From: Platycnemis pennipes
Taxonomy: Eukaryota; Arthropoda; Insecta; Odonata; Platycnemididae
Reading direction: 5' to 3'
Assembly (NCBI GenBank): GCA_933228895.1
Contig: OW121854.1
Coordinates: 52,866,609 to 52,930,608 of the forward strand
DNA length: 64,000 nucleotides
Shown here in pieces: positions 59,691-64,000 of this stretch. A program made the translations under genes and the position numbers. A model generated the notes under the pieces. That model was not told the DNA's origin. It made no database searches and was given only the letters and a program-made list of their open reading frames with translations. Each line of letters starts with the position of its first letter. The first letter of the stretch is position 1.

Positions 59691-62690
59691 CATTTGATTG
59701 TGTACACTCGCGTATTGGTATTCTATTCGGAATAATTCCAACGGGATCCACTTCGCTCATTTGTTCGGACATGTATAAGTAATCTGCTCAGTGCCGCGTG
59801 TTAAAGTTCAAGCAATATGTTTCGCTTTCTGTGTGCGTCAATTTTCGGATTCAATCCTGTGGAAACCATTCAAATTTTGCCATCACGTATGTACTTCAAT
59901 ATTGCCGTAGTAGAAATTGATTATATGCATTTTTATTAAACCTTCGTATCCGTCGCACCTTCAGGATTTTGACAGTTGATTTAATTCTACAACATCTAAC
60001 TTTCGGTTGTATTTCACTGTAATTCACAAATTCCAATAACTAAAATAATTACTATTTATATTTTCTGTTTTTTCCTGCAATACTAAATTTCTTTTCAAAT
60101 CTTAAAAATATACGTTTAAAAATCGTTATTTTATATATGCGTCTTCGACAATCTACAATGAACAATCCAGATGCATAGGTTGATCTACAATGCCAATAAC
60201 ATTGGTGGTAATCGAAGTAAACCGATGTGCGCAATAGTATGGATTTCTTAGCAAAAGCTATCTCATATAACGTAGTTACTGCGTAGAATGACTTAGCTAT
60301 GAAATTACAGACTTTCTGTTTGATTTTAAATGTCTTTGAAAATAATGAGATTTTTGTGTTGAAGTGTATTCATTCCATAAAAATATTGTGAATATAATGA
60401 GAAAGCTTATATTTTTGTGAATTCATCAAACATTTGCAGCCCAAAACAATTCATCTTAGCTCATCAAATGGTATTTTTTAAATTTCTTTTAAGCCATGAC
60501 TGGTTTTATACAGTTAATATACCTATTTCTCACGCGACAATGCATATAAGCTCCAATTTTTTTATACAGTATTTGATCCTTCTTGAGACATCTCTAAGCT
60601 TTTACTACCTTCAGCCTTTCAGGACACATCTTATCATGTAAATGGATCTTTAGCCCAAAGAAATCGTTTATCCGGTATTTTTCCAACCAGGCAATCAGAT
60701 GCAAACATGTGTTTTACCAAGATGAGTAATGTTGTTTTTTTCAATAGAGGAAATTCTTCTGTTTTTTCAGGTCACCAATAATGAGTTTACAAATGTACAA
60801 TGTGTATGTCGTTATCATGGTGATCCAAGTTAAACTTCTAGGTGTTGAAATCCATATAAATATTCACAAGTGCTCTCCCAGAGCAGCCAATAGAAACAGA
60901 TCCAAAAATATGCCTTCTCTTCGCTCCTGTTTAGTTATCCTTGGACCCAACGTTTTAATTCACGGGTTATGTTTCTCAAATATTGAAATAAAACGAGTGA
61001 GTATTTTACGTTATTTGAAATATTATTTCTCTTTTGAAACACGGCATTAATACATTTCCTATTAGGCCAATCGCAATTTCGTATAAGCGGTTGGAGTTAC
61101 GAACAAAAAATGGCATGAAATAAGCTTTTATCTGGAGCTGTTTGTATTTAATTGAATGATGTGTGTACAATGAAGTGTGATTCATAGTGTTTTGAGTGAA
61201 AAGACTTTTTGTGGTAAAACAATATATGTTGTGCGGAAAAATACACCCTTTTGACTCTCTGTCCAATAGGTAATCCTTTTATACATCCTACTTCAACTCG
61301 CGCTGCTAATGAATATTAGTCGAGAATTACGTATACAGTGTCAGCCTCAAACTATTACGTTAATAAATACAATAATGAATGCATTTTGCGAGATTGATAC
61401 AATTCATGCTTATTTGATGTGGAACCAATCTATGAAAATCGCTTCAATTACTTTGATTGAGGGAAGAATGTTTGGTAAGCGGGAAAGAGGGAGGTGAAGA
61501 ACAGGTAGCTTGGATAGAATAAAGGGAGAGAGCAGGTATGAGTGCTTGAAGAGGGGTATCGTGTAAAATTTCCTGGTTGGGAATTAATAAATGTCAAACT
61601 AGACCTAACTTTACCAATAACTAATAATAAATATAATTTATTATTTCTCTTTGTTTTCAATTAGGATAAATTTGGTCTCTATTCAACGCTTCTGAGCATG
61701 CTTGGGAAATGAAAGTGGTGGTACTCTAACAAGTCATCATTTTTCATGTACCTCGTCATGTATTTTCATAGTTGCTACTTGGATTCTGTATTGATTGTTC
61801 TTGCATGATCAAAATAAATGAATCCTTGTGGTACATGCTAATTCGTAGCCGCAATGAGCTGAATTCATATTATCGCACGCTCCGACCTCCAATTTCAGCA
61901 AAATATGAAGGTAGCAAATTACTATATTACGTACTCTGACCTTAATGCACTAACGGCATACTTAGAATTCCATCTTTTTATGTTCTACATTATATTTTTG
62001 ATGCAACTCCGTCTTGTGCTTACTATTTAAACGTGTCATTCATCCGTAATGCGGTAACAGAATGAGACATAGATATAGGATTATCAATGTCCAGCATTAT
62101 TTAAGTAGAATAAATATTAATTGTTTATAGAAGGAGTAAAAAAAATTATATTTTACATATTTTATAGATACCTACTATTGTCCTCAAATCATGTTAACTT
62201 CTCCGAAAATCATAGAGTAATTTTAGCAGTTCCCCAAATCAGTTCCACATTATTTGGCTATTTAAATAAACATGTTTATATAAACGGTACATTCATTTTT
62301 TTCTATAAGTAAATTTGTGTTTGTAAATGAGGTTTGTAGACTAAAATGATATGATTCTCTTTGAAATTGTGATTCTCGTGATTAGAGGTGCTTTAACATT
62401 TAATTAATGTTAGTAATAGATCAATTAGCATTTATTTGGAGACACTTATATCGCAAAAAAATATCCACATATTTTTCATGCATTCAGAGGAATAAAATCC
62501 GTCTTGCTACACGTTTTTACGGACACCATGTACCCTTATCAACTGTCTTTTAGTCTTGTGTCAAAGTCTTTTGGGGGAAATCACACAAGAAGCAAAATGA
62601 GAGAGTAATATTTTAAATTTGAACGCGTTGTTATTTCATATCAGGTGCTTCTCGTCATGATTACAAAAATAAAAGGTAATCGGGAGATAA
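59691..62690. other. AT-rich stretch, no gene seen
   Basis: AT-rich throughout, with only short unrecognised frames on both strands. Confidence 0.6.
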
Positions 62691-63020
62691 ATTTGCGAAG
62701 AATATCATGCATCCCCCGACGTTTGACCCCTAGTTTTCCTCTCCTCGCTTCCAAGAAACGTCTTTTCCTTCTTGATTTCGTGTTGAGAAATCCTAAATCC
62801 GTCCCTTTTGCTCTCCCCTATCGGAGACTCTCCGGAAAAGCCATCTTGTCCCCATCTTCAATAAGAGGAGATCCCCCCGGAGGCCGTGCGCGTGGTAGGC
62901 CTTCATCCCATCTGTCAAAATCACCCACCAACCACCCCAAACCCCTAAAGGGCCCTCTTCAGTTGAGACTGTTGGAATTCGGCGCTGGCTTGCTTTCGCC
63001 AAGTAAATTTCGTGGAATAG
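62691..63020. other. GC-richer patch
   Basis: CpG-containing patch with a 134-codon + frame (62645-63049) starting at TTG or GTG-type codons and a 108-codon overlapping minus frame. Arg/Pro/Ser/Leu-rich with no recognised domain. Confidence 0.4.
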
Positions 63021-64000
63021 ATGTGTGTGAGATGGGTGAAATAAAATGAGTGTAGAGATATGGGACAGAGAAAATGAAAGGAAACTGTAAACATGAAATT
63101 CCGGATAAGTATCCAGCAAAGATTTCGGTGTTCTCTGCGAAAAAAAAAGTTATGCGGAATGCATCCAGCGTAAAGGATGAGTATACGTTTTTTTTTCCTT
63201 CTGGCTGCTATGGTGCGTCAACGGCTAAGGTTATATGACACCATCTATCTATGAACTTAATCCTAGGACAAGCGTAATATCTTTGGCCTGGTTGAATCCG
63301 TGATCTTTGGGTTGCCAGCTGGCAAACGCGAAGACTCAATGTTGGAAGAAAAAATTGCGCTGCAGTTGGGCATGTTAATGCCTAACTGAACCGTACAACC
63401 ATAGTAATTACAGAAGGATGTTAAACCACAACGCGAATGTTCAACATAAATGTAACAAAAATTTCCCGGTACAGTAATTTAACATAACTTTGGTCACGCG
63501 TATTTCAATTATTTTTTATAATAAGGATCCGATAACCAATGTTTGTCAAATCCAGGAATTTAGTTTGTAATGTGAAATTATTATCTCTAATCTGCATTGC
63601 GTTACATATTTTGAGCATAATGATTTTAAAATTAAAACAGGAGCATGAAAGGTTTAGATAAGTTCTAACATGTTTTGGAATATGCTAATGTTCGCAGATG
63701 GTGAGGTGATGGTGAGGTATATGGTGAGGAAAAAAATGTGTTTTTAGCGTTTTTTATCCCTGATTTCTTACTCTGCGTTTTGAATTTATGTTAAAAATGT
63801 TTTCCATTCGCAATTGAGATGGAGTGGTTTTTGTGCTTTAGGTAGTCTAATTATTTTCCTTCACATACCCGTCCAATTTATAGACTCACCATGATTCCTC
63901 GGAGTACTGCCGTAGGGCTGACACTTCGACTGAGCGCAAAACCTTGTAAGCTAAAGGGCTGTGGGCTTCGGAAGACTCCTGCATCTTCGAGTGCTCTTCG
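63021..64000. other. AT-rich stretch, no gene seen
   Basis: No supported feature. The last 100 bp become GC-richer and may begin another island that runs off the window. Confidence 0.55.

Noticed and set aside
59211..59741. 176-codon minus-strand frame over the CpG island
   Set aside because: Arg/Gly/Lys-rich low complexity, with two further long frames overlapping on both strands; no recognisable domain.
1..64000. CRISPR arrays, bacterial operons or a defence system
   Set aside because: No short regularly spaced repeats with unique spacers, no ribosome-binding-site-led gene clusters, and the repeat content is that of an animal genome.

Overview
The window looks like AT-rich, repeat-laden intergenic or intronic DNA from an animal nuclear genome, probably an arthropod. 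The evidence is the absence of any long conserved open frame in 64 kb, many 5'-truncated non-LTR retrotransposon copies, a satellite-like array, short tandem duplications, and alternation of AT-rich DNA with short CpG-containing purine- or pyrimidine-rich islands. The species cannot be read from the sequence. I found no intact host protein gene, rRNA, convincing functional tRNA, CRISPR array or bacterial-type operon. The longest open frames (for example 235 codons at 49075-49782) are low-complexity translations of polypyrimidine DNA and mostly start at TTG or GTG. Short spliced exons cannot be excluded by reading alone.

Layout: 1-2683 is a degenerate direct array of units near 500 bp. From 2.7 to 30 kb, AT-rich DNA alternates with GC-rich islands (about 3.8-4.7, 5.2-5.9, 9.7-10.3, 12.4-12.9, 14.5-15.4, 15.9-17.1, 20.7-21.5, 23.1-23.8, 24.8-25.5 and 26.6-26.9 kb). 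Remnants of one LINE family (family A, CR1/L2/Jockey-like C-terminus) lie at 4739-5172 (-), 11019-11710 (+) and 28924-29372 (-). A second, RTE-like LINE (family B) has C-terminal remnants at 28241-28720 (-), 32250-32905 (-, internally duplicated), 39198-39575 (+) and 53868-54112 (-). Short solo 3' tails of family A are scattered at 6.5, 9.6, 29.9, 31.9, 34.3, 47.5, 48.5 and 52.5 kb. More GC-rich islands lie near 31, 33, 36, 37.5, 41.7, 43.6, 46, 49.4, 53.3, 54.8, 59.3 and 62.8 kb.

The most distinctive object is 55663-58266: a 2.6-kb DNA transposon-like element with inverted arms of about 490-525 bp, termini reading TAGGGTGACC and TGGGGTGATCC, and an imperfect 8-bp target duplication (ATGCTTAG / ATGCCCAG) that fits the hAT pattern nTnnnnAn. 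Each arm carries a GC-rich block with a 16-codon exon-like stretch ending in a splice-donor consensus, and a canonical G-quadruplex motif. The roughly 1.6-kb interior has only decayed open frames and no recognised transposase.

No host pathway can be assigned. The functional content I can defend is mobile DNA and its 3'-end RNA structures, plus candidate regulatory or CpG-rich islands that need outside evidence.
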